Origin: Chitinophaga pinensis | Lineage (GTDB): Bacteria > Bacteroidota > Bacteroidia > M30B66 | Assembly: GCA_943330985.1 (NCBI GenBank) | Contig: CALQJV010000053.1 | Span: 1-7,316 of the forward strand | Direction of reading: 5' to 3' | DNA length: 7,316 nt | Shown here: piece by piece, positions 1 through 5,221 of the stretch | Numbering within the stretch: the first letter of the stretch is position 1 | Layout: every line of letters begins with the position of its first letter | Position numbers and translations under genes: made by a program | The notes under the pieces: model-generated | Told to the model about the DNA's origin: nothing | The model's database searches: none | What the model saw: the letters and a program-made list of their open reading frames with translations, nothing else

Positions 1-1156
1 CCGGTTCGCAGGTAAACACCATGCCCGCTTCGAATTGTGCATAACGGTAACCTACATCATGAACATCCAATCCGAGGTAATGCGAAGTTCCATGCATGAA
101 ATATTTCTTGTACAAAGGATTTTCAGGATCCTGAACTTTTACAGCAGCAGCATCAATCAATCCCAAAAGGATCAACTCTTCTTCCATGGCCAATCCAACA
201 TTCTTCACGTATTCCTCATAGCGGGTTCCCGGACGAAGCATGGTTTTCGCAAACTTCATCACGCGCAAAACGGCATCGTAAACAGCCCGTTGTCGCGCAG
301 TAAATTTCCCATTCACAGGAATGCATCGTGTTAAATCGGAATTGTAGTTGCCATATTCAGAGCCAAAATCCATCAATATCACATCGCCCGCTTTGCATTG
401 TCGGTTATTTTCTACGTAATGTAAAACACAGGCGGATGGCCCCGAAGCAATAATTGGATTGTATGCATGTCCACTTGCACGGTTGCGGATGAATTCATGA
501 ATAATCTCGGCTTCAATTTCATATTCCCAAACACCCGGTTTCACAAAACCCAAAACACGACGAAACGCCTTTTCGGTAATATTACAAGCCGTTTGCATGG
601 CCGCAATTTCGAGTGGCGATTTAATCGCTCTTAACGCATGCATAATAGGCGCACTTCGCTCATAGTTATGAAGCGGGTAATTCGATTTTAGTTCTTTCGC
701 AAAACGCAATTCTTTTGAATCAACACCCGGAACCGCTCTGTCGTGGTCGTTTTGATTGAGATAAATAGTTTGAGCATAAGTCAATAATACATGAAGTGTC
801 GATTCAAACGAATCGTTCCATACAATATGCTCAATTCCAGAAGCAGTCTTGCCTTCTTCCTTGGTGTATTTATGACCTTCCCAAATAGCAATATGTTCAT
901 TGGTTTTGCGCAAAAAAAGCACTTCCCGCATTTTAGGATTGGGACAATCAGGAAATAATATCAGCATCGTTTGTTCCTGATCTATTCCACTTAAATAGAA
1001 CAAATCGGGGTTTTGTCTCCAAGTATATGTTGCATCCGCACTGCGAGGAACTTCATCGTTCGAAACAAAAATGGCCATACTATTGGGTTTCATTTTCGCA
1101 GTAAAACGTTTGCGATTTTCGATATACAATGCTGAGTCGATGGCTAGATACTTCAT
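1..1156 (-). CDS. pepP: Xaa-Pro aminopeptidase (aminopeptidase P, M24B), 3' end outside window
   Basis: A dinuclear-metal exopeptidase that releases the N-terminal residue of peptides whose second residue is proline; it is probably cytosolic, since no signal peptide is seen. 385 complete codons are visible, beginning MKYLAIDSALYIENRKRF. Residues 1 to about 150 form the AMP_N domain, and the pita-bread M24 domain starts near residue 170. By comparison with E. coli PepP, the metal ligands are D263 and D274 (in MDFGSEYGNYNSDLTR), H359 (HGTSHYLGLDVHDVG) and E384 (CEPG). H246, H355 and H366 match the accessory active-site histidines. The fifth ligand, a glutamate about 20 residues further on, lies beyond the left edge, so the cut is an edge effect and not a truncation. 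The start at 1156 is the only plausible ATG. The gene follows mce in the same direction after 67 bp and has its own promoter-like box. The family assignment is very secure. Confidence 0.96.
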   Translation of the reverse strand, partial: MKYLAIDSALYIENRKRFTAKMKPNSMAIFVSNDEVPRSADATYTWRQNPDLFYLSGIDQEQTMLILFPDCPNPKMREVLFLRKTNEHIAIWEGHKYTKEEGKTASGIEHIVWNDSFESTLHVLLTYAQTIYLNQNDHDRAVPGVDSKELRFAKELKSNYPLHNYERSAPIMHALRAIKSPLEIAAMQTACNITEKAFRRVLGFVKPGVWEYEIEAEIIHEFIRNRASGHAYNPIIASGPSACVLHYVENNRQCKAGDVILMDFGSEYGNYNSDLTRCIPVNGKFTARQRAVYDAVLRVMKFAKTMLRPGTRYEEYVKNVGLAMEEELILLGLIDAAAVKVQDPENPLYKKYFMHGTSHYLGLDVHDVGYRYAQFEAGMVFTCEP

Positions 1157-1177
1157 AATTTGTTGAAATTGAAAGGC

Positions 1178-1185
1178 GAAAAATA
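1178..1185 (-). promoter_or_regulatory. Possible -7 element of pepP
   Basis: On the minus strand this reads TATTTTTC, one mismatch from the Bacteroidota -7 consensus TAnnTTTG, and it ends 21 bases upstream of the pepP ATG. No -33 TTTG is found at normal spacing. It would let pepP be transcribed separately from mce, but co-transcription is also possible across the 67-bp gap, where no terminator hairpin is seen. Confidence 0.35.
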
Positions 1186-1223
1186 CACGAAATTTTGCAA
1201 TGGATTTGAATATTAATCACTCG

Positions 1224-1625
1224 TTAATTTGAATCCTGACAAAGCTCAATTAAAAGACCTCCCGTCGATCGTGGATGCAAGAAGCATATAAGTTTGTTAT
1301 CTGCTCCCGTTTTAGGTTCATCACTCAACAATTCGAATCCTGCATTTTTTAAGCGGGTCATTTCAAAAACAATATCATCAACAGCAATGGCAACATGATG
1401 AAATCCTTCTCCACGTTTTTCTATAAACTTCGAAATTGTACCATCCTTATCGGTGCTCTCGAGTAATTCAATTTTACTTTCTCCTAATTCATAAAACAAG
1501 GTATTCACTTTCTCCCGCTCTACTTGTTCCATCTTGTAGGGCTCCTTGTTCAGCAGCAAATTAAAAACTTCTTGTGCCTTTGAAAGTTCACGCACGGCAA
1601 TTCCGAGATGTTCGATTTTATTCAT
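1224..1625 (-). CDS. mce: Methylmalonyl-CoA epimerase
   Basis: Interconverts (S)- and (R)-methylmalonyl-CoA, linking propionyl-CoA carboxylation to methylmalonyl-CoA mutase and succinyl-CoA. The 133-residue protein is full length for this vicinal-oxygen-chelate (glyoxalase-fold) family, with two beta-alpha-beta-beta-beta modules. The metal ligands expected from the family are H6 (IEHLGIAV), E53 (KIELLE), H77 (FHHVAIAVDD) and E127 (LLIELCQ). Other hallmarks are KFIEKRGEGFHH and GADNKLICFLHP. An in-frame ATG at 1640 would add five residues (MYFYS), but family members start at MxKIEHxGIAV, so 1625 is chosen. A TATTTTTA box overlaps the extension. The carboxylase and mutase genes are not in this window. 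Confidence 0.95.
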   Translation of the reverse strand: MNKIEHLGIAVRELSKAQEVFNLLLNKEPYKMEQVEREKVNTLFYELGESKIELLESTDKDGTISKFIEKRGEGFHHVAIAVDDIVFEMTRLKNAGFELLSDEPKTGADNKLICFLHPRSTGGLLIELCQDSN

Positions 1626-1629
1626 GCTG

Positions 1630-1637
1630 TAAAAATA
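1630..1637 (-). promoter_or_regulatory. Possible -7 element of mce, close to the ATG
   Basis: The minus strand reads TATTTTTA, one mismatch from TAnnTTTG, only four bases before the chosen mce ATG at 1625. If used, transcription would start at or next to the start codon, giving a leaderless mRNA and ruling out the upstream ATG at 1640. Such AT-rich octamers arise easily by chance here, so this is weak. Confidence 0.25.
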
Positions 1638-1812
1638 CATTTCGAAAGCATATTATCTCTATCCTATTTTAATGAAAACTACATGCAATCATTTGAAGTT
1701 TTGGAAGGCATCGCTCAAGTATGCTCTCAGATTTCATTAATTAATATCATCCCTAAACATTATTTACTCATTAAAACAAGGATTTGGCAAAATGCCTAGA
1801 TAGAATGATTTG

Positions 1813-1820
1813 TAGCTTTA
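1813..1820 (+). promoter_or_regulatory. Possible -7 element of the T9SS protein gene
   Basis: TAGCTTTA matches TAnnTTTG except at the last base and lies 21 bases before the ATG at 1842. A TTTG at 1783-1786 is 26 bases upstream of it, too far for a good -33 element. The rest of the 216-bp gap back to mce is AT-rich and shows nothing else convincing. Confidence 0.35.
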
Positions 1821-1841
1821 GGTAACTAAAAAATACACATC

Positions 1842-3239
1842 ATGAAAACGTTCTACTCCATTTCATTGCTTGTTGCCTTGCCTTTGTTCAATATGTTGTT
1901 TGGGCAAGTTGAAAATAGCATCAAAAAGCCTTTATCATCCATTCATAAAACAACGGTAATTACCAATCGAAATTTGCCTGATTGGCGACCTTGGCAGGAA
2001 TTATTTTACAATTGGAATTCCATAAATGAGAATTGGGATTTATATACAAACACCGATTTCTCTTATTCAGGGGGGCATTTATCTCAAAGTGATGTCGATT
2101 ATCCTGATGGTATTCAACCCCTGAAACGTATTAGCTATACCTATAACGATGCAGGTAATAAAACCGTTGAGATTACTCAAATTTTAAACGGCTCTGAGTT
2201 TATAAATCAATCGAAACATGTTACACTATATGCCAACAATGGCTTTGAAACGGGTTATGAAAATTGGGAATGGACTTCGAATTCCTGGGTTCTGATTGAA
2301 GGCGATCGTCGCGTTGATGTTTATAACCCGGATAATCTTCTAGCAATTGCTTCTCATCAATCGTACGATTATAATAATCTATTATGGACGACATACCGTG
2401 AACTTATGATTACTTATAATGCTAGCCATAAGATTGACCAGATTATTAACCGAACAATTAATGGCTTGCCAAACATCTTGCAAAACGACCAAAAGTTCTC
2501 ATTGAAATATGCAGGTTTTTCAATCAAACCAGATTCTGTGTATTTATCAAGTTGGGATGGTTCAAATTGGATTTTAGCTCAACGAGCAATTGAGATTGAA
2601 TGGCCTGCGACGTTTATTCCAATAATTGAAGATGCTCCATTTTCGTATATTTTGCAAAATAATGCAACAGGAGTTTGGCTTGATGAAGAACGTATGTCTA
2701 CAACGTTTTTATCGGGTGGATTTGTTGAATTAACTGAGCATTTTATCGGAGATTCTTGGATTCCTTTTAATCGAATAAGTGAAGAAATCGATGATTTTGG
2801 AAATATAACATTGGATAAATCAGAATATTTTGAATCCGGTGCATGGTTAATTGTCAATATGGATGTTTATTCAAATACATACGATGCGGCAGATCGACTT
2901 TTTGAAGTTATATCGCAGTATTGGAATAATAATTCTGAAACACTTGTGAATATTTCCAAACGACAATTTCTTGATTATGGTGATATTTCTGGACTATCTG
3001 ATGTAAATGGACCGACTAATATATTTCCCAATCCGGCAAATAATTATTTAAATGTACTTGTTAAAAATGATGTGGAATCGACCTATCAAATTTACGATGT
3101 AACAGGGAAGGTTTTGATTAATGGATTATTGAATTCGGATGTTAATCAAATTAATCTGAGTGATTTACCTGCAGGTTTTTACGTCATTAAATTGATTTCA
3201 TCGCATAATCAATCCGTAAATGCTTTTGTTAAAAATTAA
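1842..3239 (+). CDS. Type IX secretion system-exported Trp-rich repeat protein, function unknown
   Basis: The 465-residue precursor has a signal peptide (residues 1 to about 22, MKTFYSISLL then a hydrophobic stretch ending LFGQ) for Sec export. It ends in a type A T9SS sorting domain (about 394-465): IFPNPANNYLNV, YDVTGKVLINGL, INLSDLPAGFYVIKL and a terminal basic VKN. This should carry it across the outer membrane for release or surface attachment, with the domain removed. The body (about 45-380) has no domain I recognise. It has 15 tryptophans, no cysteine, and degenerate beta-rich units with a W-x4-W-hydrophobic signature (WTSNSWVL at 144, WDGSNWIL at 238), followed by alternating charged/aromatic strands and YxYxxxGN-like turns (YTYNDAGN at 99, NTYDAADR at 345). 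No catalytic motif is visible. Adhesion or surface binding is only a guess. It appears monocistronic. Confidence 0.9.
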   Translation: MKTFYSISLLVALPLFNMLFGQVENSIKKPLSSIHKTTVITNRNLPDWRPWQELFYNWNSINENWDLYTNTDFSYSGGHLSQSDVDYPDGIQPLKRISYTYNDAGNKTVEITQILNGSEFINQSKHVTLYANNGFETGYENWEWTSNSWVLIEGDRRVDVYNPDNLLAIASHQSYDYNNLLWTTYRELMITYNASHKIDQIINRTINGLPNILQNDQKFSLKYAGFSIKPDSVYLSSWDGSNWILAQRAIEIEWPATFIPIIEDAPFSYILQNNATGVWLDEERMSTTFLSGGFVELTEHFIGDSWIPFNRISEEIDDFGNITLDKSEYFESGAWLIVNMDVYSNTYDAADRLFEVISQYWNNNSETLVNISKRQFLDYGDISGLSDVNGPTNIFPNPANNYLNVLVKNDVESTYQIYDVTGKVLINGLLNSDVNQINLSDLPAGFYVIKLISSHNQSVNAFVKN

Positions 3240-3261
3240 AATATCAGATTATGAGGATGTT

Positions 3262-3313
3262 AATATAATCACATGCATTAAATGTACGTACATATAATGT
3301 ATGTGATTATATT
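3262..3313 (+). promoter_or_regulatory. 52-bp palindromic operator of the marR-yceI operon
   Basis: An inverted repeat centred between 3287 and 3288, with 24 of 26 base pairs matching. The outer arms are TATAATCACATGCATTA (3264-3280) and TAATGTATGTGATTATA (3295-3311), and the core is the perfect 12-mer ATGTACGTACAT (3282-3293). The only mismatches are 3275/3300 and 3281/3294. ACAT and ATGT blocks recur inside it, which could allow more than one dimer to bind. It covers the region from about -33 to the -7 element of the marR promoter, where a repressor would block RNA polymerase. MarR proteins bind palindromes of about 16-22 bp, so this one is long. Operator function is inferred from position and symmetry. 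It has no loop and no following T-tract, so it is not a standard terminator. Confidence 0.75.
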
Positions 3314-3315
3314 TG
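3308..3315 (+). promoter_or_regulatory. -7 promoter element of marR-yceI
   Basis: TATATTTG is a perfect match to the Bacteroidota -7 consensus TAnnTTTG. Its first half is the right end of the palindromic operator. Only seven bases separate it from the marR ATG at 3323, so the mRNA would have at most a few leader bases. The position where a -33 TTTG would sit is occupied by the palindrome core, which contains no TTTG. Confidence 0.6.
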
Positions 3316-3322
3316 TCGAGCA

Positions 3323-3796
3323 ATGAAAATCGAAGAGGAAATCCATCAGAAAACATTCAAAAGCGAAAATCAGAAAGCGGCAATAAACATATTGTTCACA
3401 GCAAACAATATGAATATGAAGAGTTTTCAGATTCTAAAGGAATTCGGATTGACGATACCTCAATTTAATATACTTCGCATTCTACGAGGACAGCATCCGA
3501 ACAGCACTTCCATTAATTCACTCATAGATCGCATGCTTGATAAAGCATCCAATGCTTCTCGTATAGTGGAAAAGTTGAGAGAGAAGAGCTTGATTGAGCG
3601 AACTACCAATGCAATAGACCGAAGATCTGTTGATGTGATAATAACGGATGCGGGTCTTAGTGTACTTGCAAAAATAGATGTAGTTGACGAAGAGTTTCAT
3701 TTTGGAACGGATTCACTTTCGCAGGCAGAAGTAATAATGCTTAATCATTTGCTCGATAAAGGACGGAAATCAATAATCAATTTTAATAATCAATAA
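3323..3796 (+). CDS. MarR-family transcriptional regulator
   Basis: A 157-residue protein of typical MarR length. Helices from about 15 to 57 would form the dimerisation part. The winged helix-turn-helix spans about 61-112, with recognition-helix region LDKASNASRIVEKLREKSLIER and wing NAIDRRSVDVIITDAG, whose D99-R100-R101 is the MarR signature. C-terminal helices (about 132-152) complete the dimer interface. There is no cysteine anywhere, so it cannot sense oxidants by the cysteine chemistry of OhrR-type members; a small ligand, possibly lipid or aromatic acid, is more likely but not shown. It lies directly behind a 52-bp palindrome and 11 bp ahead of a YceI gene, which suggests autoregulation and control of that gene. 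MarR next to YceI is a recurring pair in Bacteroidota. The start at 3323 fits the promoter, leaving almost no leader. Confidence 0.93.
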   Translation: MKIEEEIHQKTFKSENQKAAINILFTANNMNMKSFQILKEFGLTIPQFNILRILRGQHPNSTSINSLIDRMLDKASNASRIVEKLREKSLIERTTNAIDRRSVDVIITDAGLSVLAKIDVVDEEFHFGTDSLSQAEVIMLNHLLDKGRKSIINFNNQ

Positions 3797-3807
3797 ACCC
3801 AATTCAA

Positions 3808-4470
3808 ATGAACAAAATGTTTTTTATTCCAGCCATTTGCGCTGCATTCGTATTATCAAGTTGTGGCGGATCTTCGAAAGTTGAAGAAAGCGGAAAAGTG
3901 GCTGAAGCTTCAGCGGTTGCCCTAACTTACGAAATCGACTCTGCTTCATCAAACGTTGCTTGGCTTGCAAAAAAAGTAACCGGTCAACATAGCGGAACAG
4001 TCGCTATTAAAAGCGGAAAACTTCAATCAGACTCAGGAAAGATTTCTGCTGGGAATTTTATCTTAGATATGACATCTGTAGCTGTTACAGATATGCCAAC
4101 AACGGATGAAAATAATGGAAAATTAGTTGGGCATTTGAAATCGGAAGATTTCTTTTCAGTTGAAAAAAATCCTATGGCGAATTTCGATATTGTTTCCGTT
4201 GAACCAATTGCTGGAGCTGCTGCTGGAGCTGCAAATTATACAGTGAAAGGAAACTTAACAATTAAAGGAATTTCAAAAGCAATTACATTTCCGGCTATAA
4301 TTGATATGACTCCTGAGGCGGTTTCTGCAAAAGCAACTTTTGAATTGGACCGTACCGAATGGGATATTAAATATGGTTCAGGTAAATTCTTCAAGGATTT
4401 AGGTGATAAAGTGATTAATGATAATTTTCAAATTACCTTCGACCTGAAAGCCAAAGTAAAGACTGCATAA
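3808..4470 (+). CDS. YceI-family lipoprotein (lipocalin-like, isoprenoid/lipid binding)
   Basis: A 220-residue precursor. MNKMFFIPAICAAFVLSSC is a lipoprotein signal with lipobox LSSC, so C19 would be lipidated. A low-complexity linker (about 20-38) then leads into a full YceI beta-barrel domain (about 40-217). Family features include YEIDSASSNVAWLAKKVTG, the GKISAGNFILDMTSVAVTD strand pair, HLKSEDFFSVEKNP, YTVKGNLTIKGISKAITFP and FELDRTEWDIKYGSG. YceI proteins enclose a hydrophobic tunnel; the characterised members TTHA0802 and HP1286 bind polyisoprenoid or fatty-acyl ligands. This one should sit in the envelope. No clear K-D/E-E surface-export signal follows C19, though KVEE at 24-27 is loosely similar. 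Its ligand is unknown. It is almost certainly co-transcribed with marR and ends at a strong terminator. A 12-bp tandem duplication encodes AGAA twice (135-142). Confidence 0.95.
   Translation: MNKMFFIPAICAAFVLSSCGGSSKVEESGKVAEASAVALTYEIDSASSNVAWLAKKVTGQHSGTVAIKSGKLQSDSGKISAGNFILDMTSVAVTDMPTTDENNGKLVGHLKSEDFFSVEKNPMANFDIVSVEPIAGAAAGAANYTVKGNLTIKGISKAITFPAIIDMTPEAVSAKATFELDRTEWDIKYGSGKFFKDLGDKVINDNFQITFDLKAKVKTA
4210..4233 (+). repeat. 12-bp in-frame tandem duplication in yceI
   Basis: GCTGGAGCTGCT is followed directly by GCTGGAGCTGCA (11 of 12 identical), encoding Ala-Gly-Ala-Ala twice at residues 135-142. It lies in a predicted turn just before the conserved YTVKGNLTIKG strand. Its length is a multiple of three, so copy-number change would lengthen or shorten a loop without breaking the frame. 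Confidence 0.8.
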
Positions 4471-4482
4471 GTTAATTCCAAC

Positions 4483-4528
4483 TAACGCAAAAGCCCCGAC
4501 ATTACTTAATGTCGGGGCTTTTGCGTTA
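4483..4528. terminator. Bidirectional intrinsic terminator between yceI and slyD
   Basis: A perfect 21-bp stem (4483-4503 paired with 4508-4528) closes a four-base loop ACTT. The GC core GCCCCGAC/GTCGGGGC is flanked by AAAA on the left and TTTT on the right, so each strand gives a GC hairpin followed by a short U-tract. It lies 12 bp after the yceI stop and 36 bp after the slyD stop, and serves both convergent genes. Confidence 0.93.
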
Positions 4529-4564
4529 AAAATATTACTTGATTAATCCAAGAAATTTAAGGAA

Positions 4565-5083
4565 TTAATGATGGTGACCACCTTCGCCATGAACATGACC
4601 ATGAGCCATTTCTTCAGCAGATGCATCACGAACATGATTTACACTTCCTTGAAAATGCAAATCTTTTCCAGCAAGTGGATGGTTAAAATCCATCACAATA
4701 TGATCATCGTTAACTGCAAGCACTAATCCTTGCATTTGATTTCCTTGGTCATCAACCATGGGTAAATAATTACCTTGAGAAACCATTTCGGTATCTAATT
4801 CTTCTCCCTCAGCAACAAATGCAGCCATTGGAATTTTAACCAAATTTTCTTCATTGTTTTCGCCGTATCCATTCTCCGATTTAATTACAAAATCGAAAGA
4901 GTCACCAGCTTTTAGACCGCGCAAGTTATTCTCGAATTCTTCCAAGAGGCCGCCTAAGCCATAAATGAAAACGAATGGTTGTTCCTCATTCGTTTCTTCT
5001 ACAAGGACCTCCTCGCTAGAAGCATCTGTATTTACAGAGAGCCTGTAGCTCAATGAAACAACCATTTTATCGTTAATAGTCAT
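4565..5083 (-). CDS. slyD: SlyD-like FKBP-type peptidyl-prolyl cis-trans isomerase
   Basis: Catalyses cis-trans isomerisation of Xaa-Pro bonds and acts as a folding chaperone in the cytoplasm. The 172 residues run MTINDKMVVSLSYRL, a split FKBP domain (about 1-70 and 127-152) and an insert-in-flap chaperone domain (about 72-124). Matches to the SlyD type include FIYGLGGLLEEFENNLRGLK, GDSFDFVIKSENGYGENNEE, the NHPLAGKDLHF motif and the EEMAHGHVHG end. The C-terminal tail (161-172) has six histidines and could bind nickel or zinc, but it is short and has no cysteine, unlike the long Cys/His tail of E. coli SlyD. The frame is open to an ATG at 5140, but those 19 extra residues are unlike the family and contain a TATTTTTG promoter box, so 5083 is preferred; 5065 is an alternative. 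It is divergent from ybdL and convergent with yceI. Confidence 0.93.
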   Translation of the reverse strand: MTINDKMVVSLSYRLSVNTDASSEEVLVEETNEEQPFVFIYGLGGLLEEFENNLRGLKAGDSFDFVIKSENGYGENNEENLVKIPMAAFVAEGEELDTEMVSQGNYLPMVDDQGNQMQGLVLAVNDDHIVMDFNHPLAGKDLHFQGSVNHVRDASAEEMAHGHVHGEGGHHH

Positions 5084-5107
5084 GTGTAAATTATTTGAAA
5101 TTTTCGT

Positions 5108-5115
5108 CAAAAATA
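5108..5115 (-). promoter_or_regulatory. -7 promoter element of slyD
   Basis: The minus strand reads TATTTTTG, a perfect TAnnTTTG match, 24 bases before the ATG at 5083. TTTG sequences occur 15 and 22 bases upstream of it, either side of the usual -33 spacing of about 19. It lies inside the open frame reaching back to 5140, which supports the downstream start. Confidence 0.55.
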
Positions 5116-5196
5116 ATGGAAAACCGCATTCAAAAATCAAATCGAATTATATTATACCAAACTTATGTTCGCAAGTCGAATTGCTTGCTGCTTTCT

Positions 5197-5204
5197 TATT
5201 TTTG
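5197..5204 (+). promoter_or_regulatory. -7 promoter element of ybdL-yafV
   Basis: TATTTTTG, a perfect TAnnTTTG match, ends 17 bases before the ybdL ATG at 5222. The nearest upstream TTG (5181-5183) is 13 bases away, shorter than usual. It lies downstream of the ATG at 5165, so a transcript from here could not encode the longer protein. Confidence 0.55.
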
Positions 5205-5221
5205 CAATAAGTAAATTCAAT

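Noticed and set aside
35..334. 99-codon plus-strand open frame inside pepP
   Set aside because: It is antisense to the M24 metal-binding core of pepP, whose protein sequence is clearly conserved; the peptide has no recognisable features.
1608..1799. 63-codon plus-strand open frame between mce and the T9SS gene
   Set aside because: It starts within antisense mce sequence, has no promoter or protein-like features, and ends just before the real gene's promoter region.
1817..1830. Small inverted repeat TTTAG-GTAA-CTAAA before the T9SS gene
   Set aside because: A five-pair AT-rich stem is expected by chance in this sequence and has no terminator or operator context.
2579..2857. 92-codon minus-strand open frame inside the T9SS protein gene
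   Set aside because: Antisense shadow of an intact coding sequence; the peptide shows no domain.
3262..3313. The long palindrome as a terminator of the T9SS gene or as a mobile-element end
   Set aside because: It has no loop, no GC core and no T-tract after it; no transposase or target duplication is nearby; its position over the marR promoter fits an operator better.
3518..3700. 60-codon minus-strand open frame inside marR
   Set aside because: Antisense to the conserved winged-helix region; no supporting features.
5165..5221. Hydrophobic 19-residue N-terminal extension of YbdL as a signal peptide
   Set aside because: YbdL enzymes are cytosolic and start at MPKFP; a promoter box lies within the extension.
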